This document shows positions 1 to 11,647 of a stretch of DNA of 64,000 bases, in pieces. This stretch comes from Zanthoxylum bungeanum (taxonomy: Eukaryota > Streptophyta > Magnoliopsida > Sapindales > Rutaceae). Where the stretch lies: the NCBI GenBank assembly GCA_019454045.1, contig SKCR01007823.1, positions 62,001 to 126,000 on the forward strand, given 5' to 3'. A program made the translations under genes and the position numbers. The notes beneath the pieces are model-generated. The model was not told the origin of the DNA, did no database searches, and was given only the letters and a program-made list of their open reading frames with translations. Each line of letters begins with the position of its first letter. Position 1 is the stretch's first letter.

Positions 1-1922
1 CCTAGCCGTAGTATTATCGAGACTGGACATCGATAATGCGGAATAGGCTAGTATTGCACTTGTGCACGTATGTGAGGGCACAACGGCATAGTTCTCATAT
101 ATATAAGTGTTGGATACTTATGCAAGTGCGATAGGAGGTCGTGTTTCACCGATGGTACGGGAAACAGCTTCGCTCTGGATAGACCCCTCGGAATCCCATT
201 GGTATTATGACTATGTGTCTATGGGAGGCCGAAATCAAGGTAGGTGTGTATAGTCTTAACCTGAGACTTGCACCGCTAATACTTACGATAATCGATAAAC
301 TTTGGTCTTGGTGGTAGGGGGCTTTAACCGGTTCTGTGTACACCACTTCTGGGTTTATCAGAGAGTCATAGAGTATTGGGTGTGATGTCAAGATGGAAGT
401 ATCACTTTAGTCATATTGGAGATGATGTCACGCAGGATACGGTATTAGTGCTCTTAAGTGCTGCGCGGCCATCGGGATATTATGACAAGGTCATGTATAT
501 CCGATTATAGAGACTAGTTACCAGACATCCGACATGTACTTCGGACGGGGCAGACACTTATCCAGCCCCAGGCCTAGCACGTGATTATCCGATACTGGGC
601 CAATATACACAATACTACGGTATACTACGCTTGATACAGATCTATATATTCCGTAAGAATATTTCTGGAGAATTGGGTAGGCATGGCGCTTTGCTAGAAG
701 CCAACCTTGTCTTGTAAATCGATATAAACGTAGTACGAGGTACTTACGTGTTCGGACAGTCCGACGATCGTATTTACTGCCAACATATCCGGAGATCTCA
801 TGGGTCGCTTCCTGAAGATTCACCGATGACGTATTACTCGCACTTTGATTAATCTGGGATTAATTAGAAGAGAGAGATAGAATTAATCTGGGATTAATTC
901 GATGAGAGAGAAAATTAATCTGGGATTAATTGCAGAGATATTTTATCTGGGATAAAATATTAATTAAAGAGAGAGAACGATTAATTTGGAATTAATCGAT
1001 AAATTAATATATTCGATATATTAATCGAAATTGGATTTCGACGCGGAATTAAAATTAGATTTTAATTCGGGCGAACGAATTAATTTAGAATTAATTCGTT
1101 AGCGACGTGAATAGTGAATTCGCTAGGCGTAATCACTTAATTACGACGCGATGGAAAATTCGTTAATTTGGAATTAGCGAACCCGAGCCCGAGAGTGATT
1201 GCGAGCGCATTCGCATTTCGAATTCGAGCGCGGCACGCGAGTCACATCAAGCGTCAAATCGCTAGTCGCATCAATCGTCAAATCAATTGTCACTTTGAGT
1301 GATGTGACTTGACAACATGTCACTTTATTAAAGTGATGTGATGTGACTTAAAGTAAAAGTTGAAATGATGAAAGCTTTTGGCTTTTTGACTTTTGTATTT
1401 GGTAAATGAAAAGGCTTTTGTATTTGATTTTATTTTGGAAATAAAATATAAATATAAGTAAAACAATTTGCCTTCTCTCTCTCACATCAGTACACGGTTT
1501 TCTCTCATCTCCCTCTCTTTTTTTCTTCTTCTGCATCTCACGGCTTCACTGCCGTTTCTTCTTCATTTTTTTTGGTTTCACCGAGAAAATGGAGATGCAA
1601 GGAAGATGATAAGTGCTAGCACACCTTGAGTGATACATAGGTGATAGGGAAGTGTCTTCATGAGCTTGGAAAGCTTGAAGCTTTGAGCTTCAAGGGTGCT
1701 CATCAATGGCCGAACATGGAGGAAGCCGAACCAGTCACCACCGTGCGTTCACTGCAGTTCCAGAAGCCATTGCCGAGCTTGGAGGGAGGCAAAATCGCAC
1801 CTTGTTCTTCATTCATCAAAACCGAAATTCAATGTGAGTATATTCCGCACCTCCTTTGATGTGTTCATATGCGGTTTTTATGCATGATTTGTTGATCTTG
1901 GGACTTGATTTGAACTATTACA
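1..1922 (+). repeat. 5' LTR of element A (partial)
   Basis: Matches 7904-9824 nearly base for base. It contains a run of short palindromes (about 838-1170), a TATA box and a downstream pyrimidine-rich CTCTCTCTC stretch (about 1475-1520) that suits a transcription start. Short reading frames inside it (for example 1641-1859) recur in the other LTR only because the LTRs are near-identical. Confidence 0.93.
1447..1454 (+). promoter_or_regulatory. TATA box in the LTR of element A
   Basis: The motif TATAAATA lies about 30-40 bp upstream of a CT-rich stretch, the usual arrangement for a plant LTR promoter. A shorter, slightly altered version is at about 9345 in the 3' LTR. Confidence 0.5.
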
Positions 1923-1923
1923 A

Positions 1924-1937
1924 TGGTATCATGAGCT
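1924..1937 (+). other. Primer binding site of element A
   Basis: TGGTATCATGAGCT starts two bases after the LTR end. It resembles the initiator tRNA-Met primer site of plant copia elements (TGGTATCAGAGCC) but carries an extra T after TGGTATCA. Element B has the same variant. Confidence 0.8.
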
Positions 1938-4489
1938 TTGATGCATGAAAACCGAATTAGGGTTCTTGAGCAAATTTGGGGCTTTTTGATTTTAGCTTGA
2001 TTCTGTCTAATTGATTGTTTGAGAATGATTATATATGATTGAATTTGAGTTGTATGTAATCAATTTGATAAAAAAAAATGATTGGATTGATTTTCCCCAA
2101 TTTGCTTATTTTTGTCAAAACTTTAATTTGGGTAAACTCAATTTAGGCATGATTTGGTTGAATTGTTTGATGCATTATGCTTGAATGAGGTTGAATTGAA
2201 GTTGTGCATGATCAATTTCAAGAAAATTGGATTAGATCAATTTTCCCCAATTCTTTAGGTTGAAATGAAACTTGAAATTGGGTAAAATGTGTTTAAGCAT
2301 GTTTTAATAAATTGGATGTTTAAGTATGCTTAGAACATGTTTAATTGAGATTGTGTGTGATCAATTTCATGAAATTGGATTGGATTCAATTTTCCCCAAA
2401 TTGGAGGCTTGGCCGAAAATTGGAAGAACCCTAATGTCTTGGTAATTTTGTTTTGTTTGATCATTGGATGACTTAAAACAATTGGTTAATGTTGTTTTGA
2501 AGTTCAATTGGATTGAATTTTGATTTGGAACATTTTTCCCTTTTAAAGTGGCTTGGCCGAATTTTAAGGGACATGAAATTCATTGTGATTTTGTTGTTTG
2601 ATTCATTGGATGAGTTGAATTGATTTGGTAAATTATGATTGTGGATTCAATTGGATTGAAACCGAATCGAATTGAAAAACCCCTAATTGCCGAGACTTGA
2701 AAGCATGTTTATTGGGTTTGATTTTAATTGAATTGTGTTGGACACTATTTGGTTGTTAAAGTGCATGATTAATTAGGCTAATTGATATTTTAGAAATGTT
2801 AATTGGGTAATTGATTGTGTATTACACTTAGGTTAATTAATTGTGAAATTTGGAATTTTATAAGTTAATTAATTTGAGCTTGATTTTGGAAATTGGGCTT
2901 GTAGGTTGTAATTGGGCTTTTGGGCTTTGTTGTAACAAAGTTAGGTTTAGGCAAAATTGGTTGGATCCAATTAGGCCCAAAACCGAATCCAAAAGGTCCA
3001 ATTATGACTTAATGGACCTTAATTATTTAATTGGGCCTAATGGGCCAAAATTAATTTAAAGGCTTATGGGGTAACTCCCGGATTGGATTTTGGTTGTTCG
3101 GTTTGACCCGATTTGACCAAAAGTCCACGCCTATAGAAATTAATTAAAAGCCCATTGGACTTTAATTAAATAAAACATTAGATGTTATCGGGCTTTGAGA
3201 CCCGTTGCGATTAAATTTGGAATTTAAGTCGTAAAGGTTCGTTAATAAAAGTGTAATATTTAATTTAGAATTAAAAAATGAATTAGAATTAAATACGTAT
3301 TAAATTGGATTTAATTATGTAATTTAATTTAATTCGTAGAAATTGTACTTTGAGTACATGTTTGCAAAACGAGTTTGACTCGAACAAAAATCAAATCTTT
3401 GTTTGAACATTGGATGGTCACTAATAATCAAGATTAATTAATTGATTGATTGATTGATAACATGCTTGTATGAATACATGGTTGTGATGTTTGAATAATG
3501 TATATCGGATGGATATTAGTCGGGTTGGGCGATTTTGGAAATTGTAATAAATTTGATTTATTAATTGGACCTGCGTGTCCAGCCTTATCTCCTATTTCTT
3601 TGTATTCTCTTCTCACCTATTCCCCTCCATGTAAAAGAGGTTTCTTTAGAAGTGTAGTGTAACGGGTAGAAGTAGTACAAGTGCTAGCTTGAGTGAGAAA
3701 GGGAGAGATTTGATCTAGGATCAATGTGTTAAGTATCCATCCGCATATCATTATTATTTATTTCATACTCCGCTTTATTATGTATTTAGAATGCATGTTT
3801 AAGGGTGTATGATGATGAGACCTTAACAAAGATAATTAAATTGGTAGCCAATTTGCACGCGAAAAAACCCTCGTTTTATATTAAGCAAATATCCTTCCAT
3901 TGAATGATTCTTGTTCAAGATCCGAAGTTGGCATTGGTTTTTATTGACCAAAGTCAAGACCTTTGTCAATCAGGATGTACTTGAATCATGAGAGTTTTGT
4001 TGCATATCGGTGTCTTGTCCAAATCGTGATTTTTATTGGCCAAAGTCAAGATCACTTTTTGTCCAATGACATTGATTACGAAACCTTCCCTGTCAATGGG
4101 TCCACGCTTGACTGGGATCACTAGGTTTGTTTTTGGCCAAAGCCAAGGCCTAGTTGATTCAGAGGAAAACGGGTAGGGTATATATTCGATATATAGGCAT
4201 ATATTAGATATATGTTTCGGACTTGGATGTCCACCTACTGGATCTAGGAGTTGGATGGGATCCAATTGATCTTCGACGTCTACCTTGTTAATTATCATAC
4301 AATTTTTTATTGACCAAAGTCAGGATTGTATGATACTTTAACGGGATCCTAGCCCACTAGGAAACACGGTTTCCCGAGTACTCGACAGAGGGTTAGAGGC
4401 TCGATGAAAAATAGTGGGAGGCAAGTATTGAATTTGCAACATTCGTTCGAATACTCGCTAAACGCGCTCATTTAAATTATTTCGTCGTA
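1938..4489 (+). other. Untranslated leader of element A
   Basis: About 2.5 kb of AT-rich DNA with no credible gene. Short frames are scattered. It contains repeated phrases such as GGCCAAAGTCAAG (3900-4330), also found in the leaders of elements C (53220-53650) and B (30000-30250, opposite strand), so this is a conserved, probably non-coding leader. Confidence 0.6.
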
Positions 4490-4770
4490 ATATTAAATGT
4501 TAGTTGGACTAATATTTAAATTGTTGTTTAATAAACAGTTGGACTGTATTATACTTGATTATATATAATTGGATTATATTAATCAATATATTTGAATTAA
4601 TTAATTTCAGTTTACAGTTGATTTTATAATTGGATTATAGTAATCAATGTAATTGAGGTTAATTAATTTGGATTATATTTGATTATATAGTTGGACTATT
4701 ATAATCATTATAATATATATAGTACCACTAATCGTTGATTAAATAGTTGGACTATTGTAATCAAGATAAG
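4490..4770 (+). other. Array of six short hairpins with TTGG centres, leader of element A
   Basis: Successive imperfect palindromes each centre on AGTTGGACT, AATTGGATT or CAGTTGGACTG, with AT-rich arms that pair across the centre (for example GATTATATAGT with ACTATTATAATC). Equivalent arrays occur at the same place in elements C (53810-54073) and B (29586-29690, minus). In B the array lies directly before the gag start codon. Confidence 0.7.
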
Positions 4771-5734
4771 AAATTGAAAAGTTGGATATTTAAAATATAA
4801 TCTGGGATTAAAATATTTTAAATGATTTAATTTTCAATTGGGAATAAATAATAGGTTACTTTATTTGATAAAATAACTTATTATACCTTAAGCCCAAAAT
4901 TAAGCAATATAAGTAGAGCATAAAATCTTTGGAAGATTCATGTGATGATGACTTTAATGCTTAATTTAATATACTTGTCATAATCTAATTTTTTTTTTTT
5001 TTGATTTAAGAAGTATTAAAATTGCAATTTGTAATTCTTGGAGAATTAATTGACTATTCTAGAGAAGATAAAGTCAAAGTTTACAATTGGGCATGTAGCA
5101 CGAGGTGCACATCGTTTCGATATTCCGAACCCAAGGCTTGGCCAAAGGTTTGTGAAATATTGAAAAGGATAATTGACATATCCCAAAGTGACTACCATTT
5201 GGATATGGAAGACACGAAGGAATTAAAGAAAGGGCGAGGCTCTAACTTTAAAATGTTTGTCTTAGTTATGTTCACACTAGTATTGAAATTAGATTTTAAA
5301 TACTTAGTGTGGTACATAATATATATGTATTGATATTCAGAATCTGCTTTGAGCAGGATACTGACTTCAAGCTGAGATTTCTCTGCGAATCGGAAACGGG
5401 ACGAAAGTCGCTGTTTCGACCGTAGATACCTAAGTTTAGGAACTACCATTTGGGTGTGTACTTAAATTAGGAACTGTTATAATGTAACTAGTTTGACTAG
5501 AAACATTATCTCTTTATCAGTGTTTAACCCACTGCGGGTGAACCTTTATATTCTAAAACACTAAAGTGTTTTATTATATAAAGATGATACTGAGATAAAT
5601 ACATTAGATGTAAATAACAGAATTTATATTTTGAATATAATATAATCTCAAACATATAAATGACAAATAAATAGCTCAAATTGATTTGATCAATAGAGAC
5701 TTATTTATGGCATTGTGTCTAGGACACAATTAAA
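4771..5734 (+). other. Region of element A where gag and protease would be expected; none recognisable
   Basis: In element B the hairpin array runs straight into a gag ATG. Here the matching position reads AAGATAAG, so the start codon is lost, and no gag-like peptide follows. The stretch 5000-5330 is similar to 54400-54780 in element C, so the two elements share this degenerate sequence. I cannot assign a function. Confidence 0.5.
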
Positions 5735-6010
5735 CGAGACACGTCAGTTAGACGGTGTGTCCGAACTAAAACCGAATTTTGTTGGACATGATAAGGTTTA
5801 TCACGAGTCGCTCTGAGCTATCATTTCCTTCAACATGATATGTATTAACAGTGCAAGACTTATTTAGAATAAGGTTCCATTTAAATCTGTTTGACAGATA
5901 TCATATAGGATATGAACAGGAAAGAAACGAGGTTTCTCATTCCTGATAATTTGGGTATGCCAGGCATAAAGTTTGGATGATACCAAACTAAGAACCCAAA
6001 TTGGATAGTG
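5735..6010 (+). pseudogene. Decayed copia integrase remnant, element A
   Basis: The sequence aligns with the C-terminal half of the integrase core: traces of the V-S-E-R-N-R-(T/I)-L-L-D-M motif around 5755-5800, then S-R-S-E-L at about 5805. The same stretch is better kept in element C (55605-55770). Stops and small indels prevent translation. Copia integrase inserts element cDNA into the genome; this copy cannot do so. Confidence 0.75.
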
Positions 6011-6239
6011 CCAATATAGGTTATCCTAAGGGAAACCATAAGTATAGTACTTATAAATCCCACATGAGAACAATGTGATTGTTGCTCACCATGCGGTTTT
6101 CCTGAGAGGAATACCGATATGCAGTGGTCAGTGGGAGGATAGTGATACTCGATGAAAATCAGAGTAATACTATTCAAAGCACGAAGTCCTTAATGGAACA
6201 CAAACAATTCATCTATGATGAATCTGTACCATTAATCTT

Positions 6240-7680
6240 CAAATACACAAGAAATCGGGTAGATCGGATAGAGTCAGAAAACAACCTAGGGTATGGGTTT
6301 CTGATCTAACCTCATTAAGATGTTAATCTTATGGTGGTGTACCATCCGACTACGTTTTGAGGAAGTGATACGAGGTATCGACTCCCTGTTATGGCAAAGT
6401 GCCATGAGTTCGGAATGGATTCCATGTTTAACAACTATTTTGGATACTAGTTGTTGTACCACAAAGCATTGTGCCTATTGGTACATTATAAGTCTTCAAG
6501 GAAGACATACATGGATAGCAACATACCAAAGTACAAAGCTAGGCTTTTGACGGAAAGGTATCGTTATCAACATTGTGTTAATAACGGTTCAACCTTTTTA
6601 CCTGTTGCCATGGTAAATCCATTTTGAAGATGCTTGTTGATAACTGTATATTTCATTTATGAATATGTCAGTTACAAATCAAAATCGCTTTCCTGAAAAG
6701 GAAACCTTTTGGAGAATGTTTACAACATTCTGACGATTTTGTATAACCGACAAACAAGGTTTGCGGATTATTCAATCCATGTTTGGATTGAAGCAAGCAT
6801 AGGGTTCTTGGAACTGACGTTTTGAAATAATCATATAGTTTATATTTGACTCAAAACGAAATAATTCTGTGTATGGATTTAGTGACTAAAAATATTAATT
6901 CTAAAAAGTTTGATGAGAATTCCATGACAAGAAATTAAAACTGTATCAATGAAACTTGGCTACATGGAAGCTTCTTTCATAGAAATTCTCCGTAGAATTC
7001 TGGGGAGTAACAACCTTTATTCAAGGAATAAAGATCTACTGGGCTAGATTTGGAGTTGGTAACACTCTCTGAGAAATTGTACATTTAAAATGTACTTATA
7101 TTGGTGTCTCATACGCTTTGAGCATATGGAGTCACTATCGGGTCAATCCAAGTGATAGTCACTGGATTGAAGATAAAGAACATATGTTAGTATCTGAGAG
7201 AACTAAAGATGTTGTCTTAAGTATGGAGATGGAGAACTTGAAGTGACTGGGATCACTGTTGCAAGTTTCCAACCGGTAAATACTGCGGTACTATAAAGTT
7301 TGAACACTGGGACAGTGAGCTGGAAATCTTCCGAGCAAGATAACTGTTGCCGAATTAACAACAAATGCGGATTATTGCTGCAGCTGAGGCAGCAATAGAA
7401 GCCATTTGGATCGATAATAAATCTAATTAGATTAGATATAATTCTGTTAGCAGCTGAGCTAGGCGTCAGCACAGGCTAAAGAATTAAAGGTCTCATCGAC
7501 GATCCAGATATATACTTCTATATCATCTGATTCGTTCGGATCATACATCGTGGCGATGTGATGATCGTGTAAATCACGTCAGACGATAATTAAGCAAATC
7601 CGCTGACGAAAACCTTTCCTCAGCAATTTGAGCGAATTGTACATAGTTCGGGTGTTAGACACTCGAGTGACTGGCTATGT
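6240..7680 (+). pseudogene. Decayed copia reverse transcriptase/RNase H remnant, element A
   Basis: Traces run in copia order: the Y-G-F-L-I-S segment before RT (6290-6310), E-E-V-I-R-G-I-D-S-L-L-W-Q-S-A-M (6357-6410), RT fragments with many stops, then an RNase H region near 7370-7480 (A-A-A-E-A-A, later A-Q-A-K). Near 7460-7468 about 28 bp are missing compared with element B, removing the Y-C-D-N motif with a catalytic aspartate. Element C has the same loss. The region is non-functional. Confidence 0.8.
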
Positions 7681-7694
7681 GCCAAGTGGGAGAT
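7680..7694 (+). other. Polypurine tract of element A
   Basis: TGCCAAGTGGGAGAT sits directly before the 3' LTR (TGTTGG at 7695). Elements B and C have nearly the same tract. Confidence 0.8.
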
Positions 7695-9824
7695 TGTTGG
7701 ATAATATGACCCATAGCGTCACTATTTGCACAGATCATTGTGTTGTTGTAGCAAATTAACTATGTAATAAGGAAATTGCACTCTCATCATTTGTGATTAG
7801 ATCACCATAGATATATAAATGAAGAGAGGTCCCTATGATTAGTTCCTGGATTGAGAATGATATGAGACAGTATCAGTCCCCGAAGGTTTAATCATTAAAT
7901 ATCCCTAGCCGTAGTATTATCGAGACTGGACATCGATAATGCGGAATAGGCTAGTATTGCACTTGTGCACGTATGTGAGGGCACAACGGCATAGTTCTCA
8001 TATATATAAGTGTTGGATACTTATGCAAGTGCGATAGGAGGTCGTGTTTCACCGATGGTACGGGAAACAGCTTCGCTCTAGATAGACCCCTCGAAATCCC
8101 ATTGGTATTATGACTATGTGTCTATGGGAGGCCGAAATCAAGATAGGTGTGTATAGTCTTAACCTGAGACTTGCACCGCTAATACTTACGATAATCGATA
8201 AAACTTTGGTCTTGGTGGTAGGGGGCTTTAACTGTTCTGTGTACACCACTTCTGGGTTTATCAGAGAGTCGTAGAGTATTGGGTGTGATGTCAAGATGGA
8301 AGTATCACTTCAGTCATATTGGAGATGATGTCACGCAGGATACGGTATTAGTGCTCTTAAGTGCTGCGCGGCCATCGGGATATTATGACAAGGTCATGTA
8401 TATCCGATTATAGAGACTAGTTACCAGACATCCGACATGTGCTTTGTACGGGGCAGACACTTATCCAGCCCCAGGCCTAGCACGTGATTATCCGATACTG
8501 GGCCAATATACACAATACTACGGTATACTACGCTTGATACAGATCTATATATTCCTGTAAGAATATTTCTGGAGAATTGGGTAGGCATGGCGCTTTGCTA
8601 GAAGCCAACCTTGTCTTGTAAATCGATATAAACGTAGTACGAGGTACTTACGTGTTCGGACAGTCCGACGATCGTATTTACTGCCAACATATCCGGAGAT
8701 CTCATGGGTCGCTTCCTGAAGATTCACCGATGACGTATTACTCGCACTTTGATTAATCTGGGATTAATTAGAAGAGAGAGATAGAATTAATCTGGGATTA
8801 ATTCGATGAGAGAGAAAATTAATCTGGGATTAATTGGAGATATTTTATCTGGGATAAAATATTAATTAAAGAGAGAGAACGATTAATTTGGAATTAATCG
8901 ATAAATAATATATTCGATATATTAATCGAAATTGGATTTCGACGCGGAATTAAAATTAGATTTTAATTCGGGCGAACGAATTAATTTAGAATTAATTCGT
9001 TAGCGACGTGAATAGTGAATTCGCTAGGCGTAATCACTTAATTACGACGCGACGGAAAATTCGTTAATTTGGAATTAGCGAACCCGAGCCCGAGAGTGAT
9101 TGCGAGCGCATTCGCATTTCGAATTCGAGCGCGGCACGCGAGTCACATCAAGCGTCAAATCGCTAGTCGCATCAATCGTCAAATCAATTGTCACTTTGAG
9201 TGATGTGACTTGACAACATGTCACTTTATTAAAGTGATGTGATGTGACTTAAAGTAAAAGTTGAAATGATGAAAGCTTTTTGCTTTTTTGACTTTTGTAT
9301 TTGGTAAATGAAAAGGCTTTTGTATTTGATTTTTTTTGGAAATAAAAATAAATATAAGTAAAACAATTTGCCTTCTCTCTCTCACATGCAGTACACAAAC
9401 GGTTTTCTCTCATCTCCCTCTCTTTTTTTCTTCTGCATCTCACGGCTTCACTGCCGTTTCTTCTTCATTTTTTCTGGTTTCACCGAGAAAATGGAGATGC
9501 AAGGAAGATGATAAGTGCTAGCACACCTTGAGTGATACATAGGTGATAGGGAAGTGTCTTCATGAGCTTGGAAAGCTTGAAGCTTTGAGCTTCAAGGGTG
9601 CTCATCAATGGCCGAACATGGAGGAAGCCGAACCAGTCACCACCGTGCGTTCACTGCAGTTCCAGAAGCCATTGCCGAGCTTGGAGGGAGGCAAAATCGC
9701 ACCTTGTTCTTCATTCATCAAAACCGAAATTCAATGTGAGTATATTCCGCACCTCCTTTGATGTGTTCATATGCGGTTTTTATGCATGATTTGTTGATCT
9801 TGGGACTTGATTTGAACTATTACA
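7695..9824 (+). repeat. 3' LTR of element A
   Basis: A 2130-bp repeat starting TGTTGG and ending ACA. Its last 1.92 kb matches 1-1922. It includes the palindrome series (about 8750-9095) and the TATA/CT-rich promoter region (about 9345-9430). Confidence 0.93.
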
Positions 9825-10034
9825 TTTCACTAGCTTTTTATAAAGCCCATTATCGGCGAACAAACTATTCCTAAAGGCTTCCACAGCCACCGGCTGATAG
9901 AGATCTGGTATTTATATCCTCTCATTATTGAAGTGAGCCCGTAGCTTCGTAGAGATTCTCACTTTCACTATTGGATTACATTGAGGTCGTTCGTTGTCTT
10001 CTCAAGCTTGCAAGAGCTTGCGAAGTGTTCCATG
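9825..10034 (-). pseudogene. Ty3/gypsy gag fragment (downstream part), element G
   Basis: Read on the minus strand, this gives a typical plant gypsy gag stretch: H-F-A-S-S-C-K-L-E-K-T-T-N-D-L, then E-S-L-R, then V-A-V-E-A-F-R-N-S-L, with stops between. It continues the gag at 14524-15256 once solo LTR D' is removed. Element A interrupts it on the left. Gag would form the particle core; this copy is dead. Confidence 0.75.
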
Positions 10035-10859
10035 TGTTGGGGTGGATGTGGGACCTCTAGGGTCATATCAGTGCCCCGCGCAGTGGAAGTGGGTCTAACC
10101 CGTGATAATTGAGCATGGGTGTATTTTTAAATAATTTAATGGAGTACTATATTCAATTATGAGTGTATAGGAAAAAATTTGGTCTGGATCAGAGTCCGGA
10201 AGCTCAAGAATGGATAGAAATAAAATTCAATGCGCATCTCGCTCGTGCACACACTTGAACTCGTGCGCACTATAACTTCCAGCACATATTTTTTTTCTTT
10301 TTTTTTTGCTTCTTTCATTTGAAGCTTAAAGTATTAGCTCTCTGGAATTCCAGAGAGCTGATGCAAATTTGCTTCCAACTTTCCATAAACACTTCCAAAC
10401 ACCTAAAATTAATTTTTAACATCAACACATGTTGTAGAATAAAAATAATATTTTTTCAAAAAATCAAATATTTTTACAAAAACGTAAATTTATTCAAAGT
10501 ACGCACATGCGTAAATTTTGAATCTAAAAAAAAAAAACAAGAATCCCACAAAGATGTAACCCTTGAACAATTATAGATCATTTAAAGGTGATCAGGTGAT
10601 TCTAGAATGGTAGCCATAGCTCGGAGCTTTCACCTAGAGTTCCAAACTCAAATTTTATGTTCATGTCCAACATGAATATTTTTTACCCAATCACAAACAT
10701 ATTGTGTTTATGTTTCCAAAGTATCTATACATAATTCAGCCTAATTTCAACATCAAGCTATGTTATTATGTATCCAATACATAATACATCAATATGTGCT
10801 TCATTAAAGAAAACAACTCACTAATGAAAACATAGCTTAAGAGAATATCAAACTTACCT

Positions 10860-10985
10860 AGCAAGCTTGATTTTAAGATCCAATCTTGAGAACCTCCAAA
10901 GCTAGCAACCTTGATTCCAAGATCCAATCTTGAGAACTTCCAAAGCTATCAAGTTTGATTCCAAGATCCAATCTTCTTCTTCTTG
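10860..10985. repeat. 44-bp tandem repeat within solo LTR D'
   Basis: About 2.8 copies of a unit containing AAGATCCAATCTTGAGAAC and TCCAAAGCT. It lies downstream of the D' TATA box in the minus direction, so it would be in the transcribed leader. Confidence 0.75.
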
Positions 10986-11103
10986 TTGAAATATTGTAAA
11001 AAACTTCCAAAGCTTCTCCAAACACTTCTTTTACTTAGGCTAATATCTATAATTCTTGCTTGTTTTAGCTTTCTCAAGCTTAATTAAAAACTTGCTCAAG
11101 CTT

Positions 11104-11116
11104 GCCTTTTATAGTG
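11104..11116 (-). promoter_or_regulatory. TATA box of solo LTR D'
   Basis: ACTATAAAAGGCA on the minus strand, with the 44-bp repeats downstream. The related LTR of element D has TATAAATT at 62751 in the matching region. Confidence 0.5.
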
Positions 11117-11647
11117 AAGTTTATGTAATTTTTAATTAATAAAAGTTTAATCAACTTTTAGGTGGACTTAATCTAATTTGTAAAAATATGTATAATTAGT
11201 TGTGACTAATCACCTTTGTCTACCACTTTGATTTAATCTAGACAAAATTTAACCAATTGATTATTTAATTGTCACTTTGATTTAATCCAATTAAATCAAG
11301 TCAAATACATCTATTATTAAATATTTTGTAATTACCAAAATATCCTCCAATGGTAGAGATATTTATGAAATTACAACAAAACCCATGTGTGATTTTGGAT
11401 TAATTTAATTAATCAAATTAGGTCAAAGTAAATAATTAATGTTAGCCAATAACACTTAATTATTCTAATTGATAATTATAATATCAAATATAATTTATTA
11501 TCAAATATTATCGACTACCCAAGTGCTCAACGAGTGCACTTCATATTGTGGGACTCTCTAAGTTCAAACATGTTCGTCATATAAGCCTAGCCTATAAGTA
11601 CGCAAATTGGCCACCTCCAAATTCGTGAAGAACATGAACGACCTTTC

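Larger units (their letters stand above)
1..9824 (+). mobile_element. Element A: non-autonomous Ty1/copia LTR retrotransposon, 5' end cut by window
   Basis: Two direct repeats (1-1922 and 7695-9824) enclose 5.8 kb of interior. The right LTR starts TGTTGG and ends ACA; the left LTR lacks about its first 209 bp because the window begins inside it. A primer site follows the left LTR and a purine-rich tract precedes the right one, so the element reads on the plus strand. The LTRs differ at only a few sites where I compared them (3 differences in about 290 bp), which implies recent insertion. The interior holds only broken integrase, RT and RNase H traces. It sits in the gag of gypsy element G, whose coding remains resume at 9825. 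The target duplication cannot be checked (right flank TTTCA). Confidence 0.92.

Noticed and set aside
1641..1859. A 72-codon frame found identically at 9543-9761
   Set aside because: It is identical only because the two LTRs of a young element are identical. The matching part of element C's LTR does not keep it.
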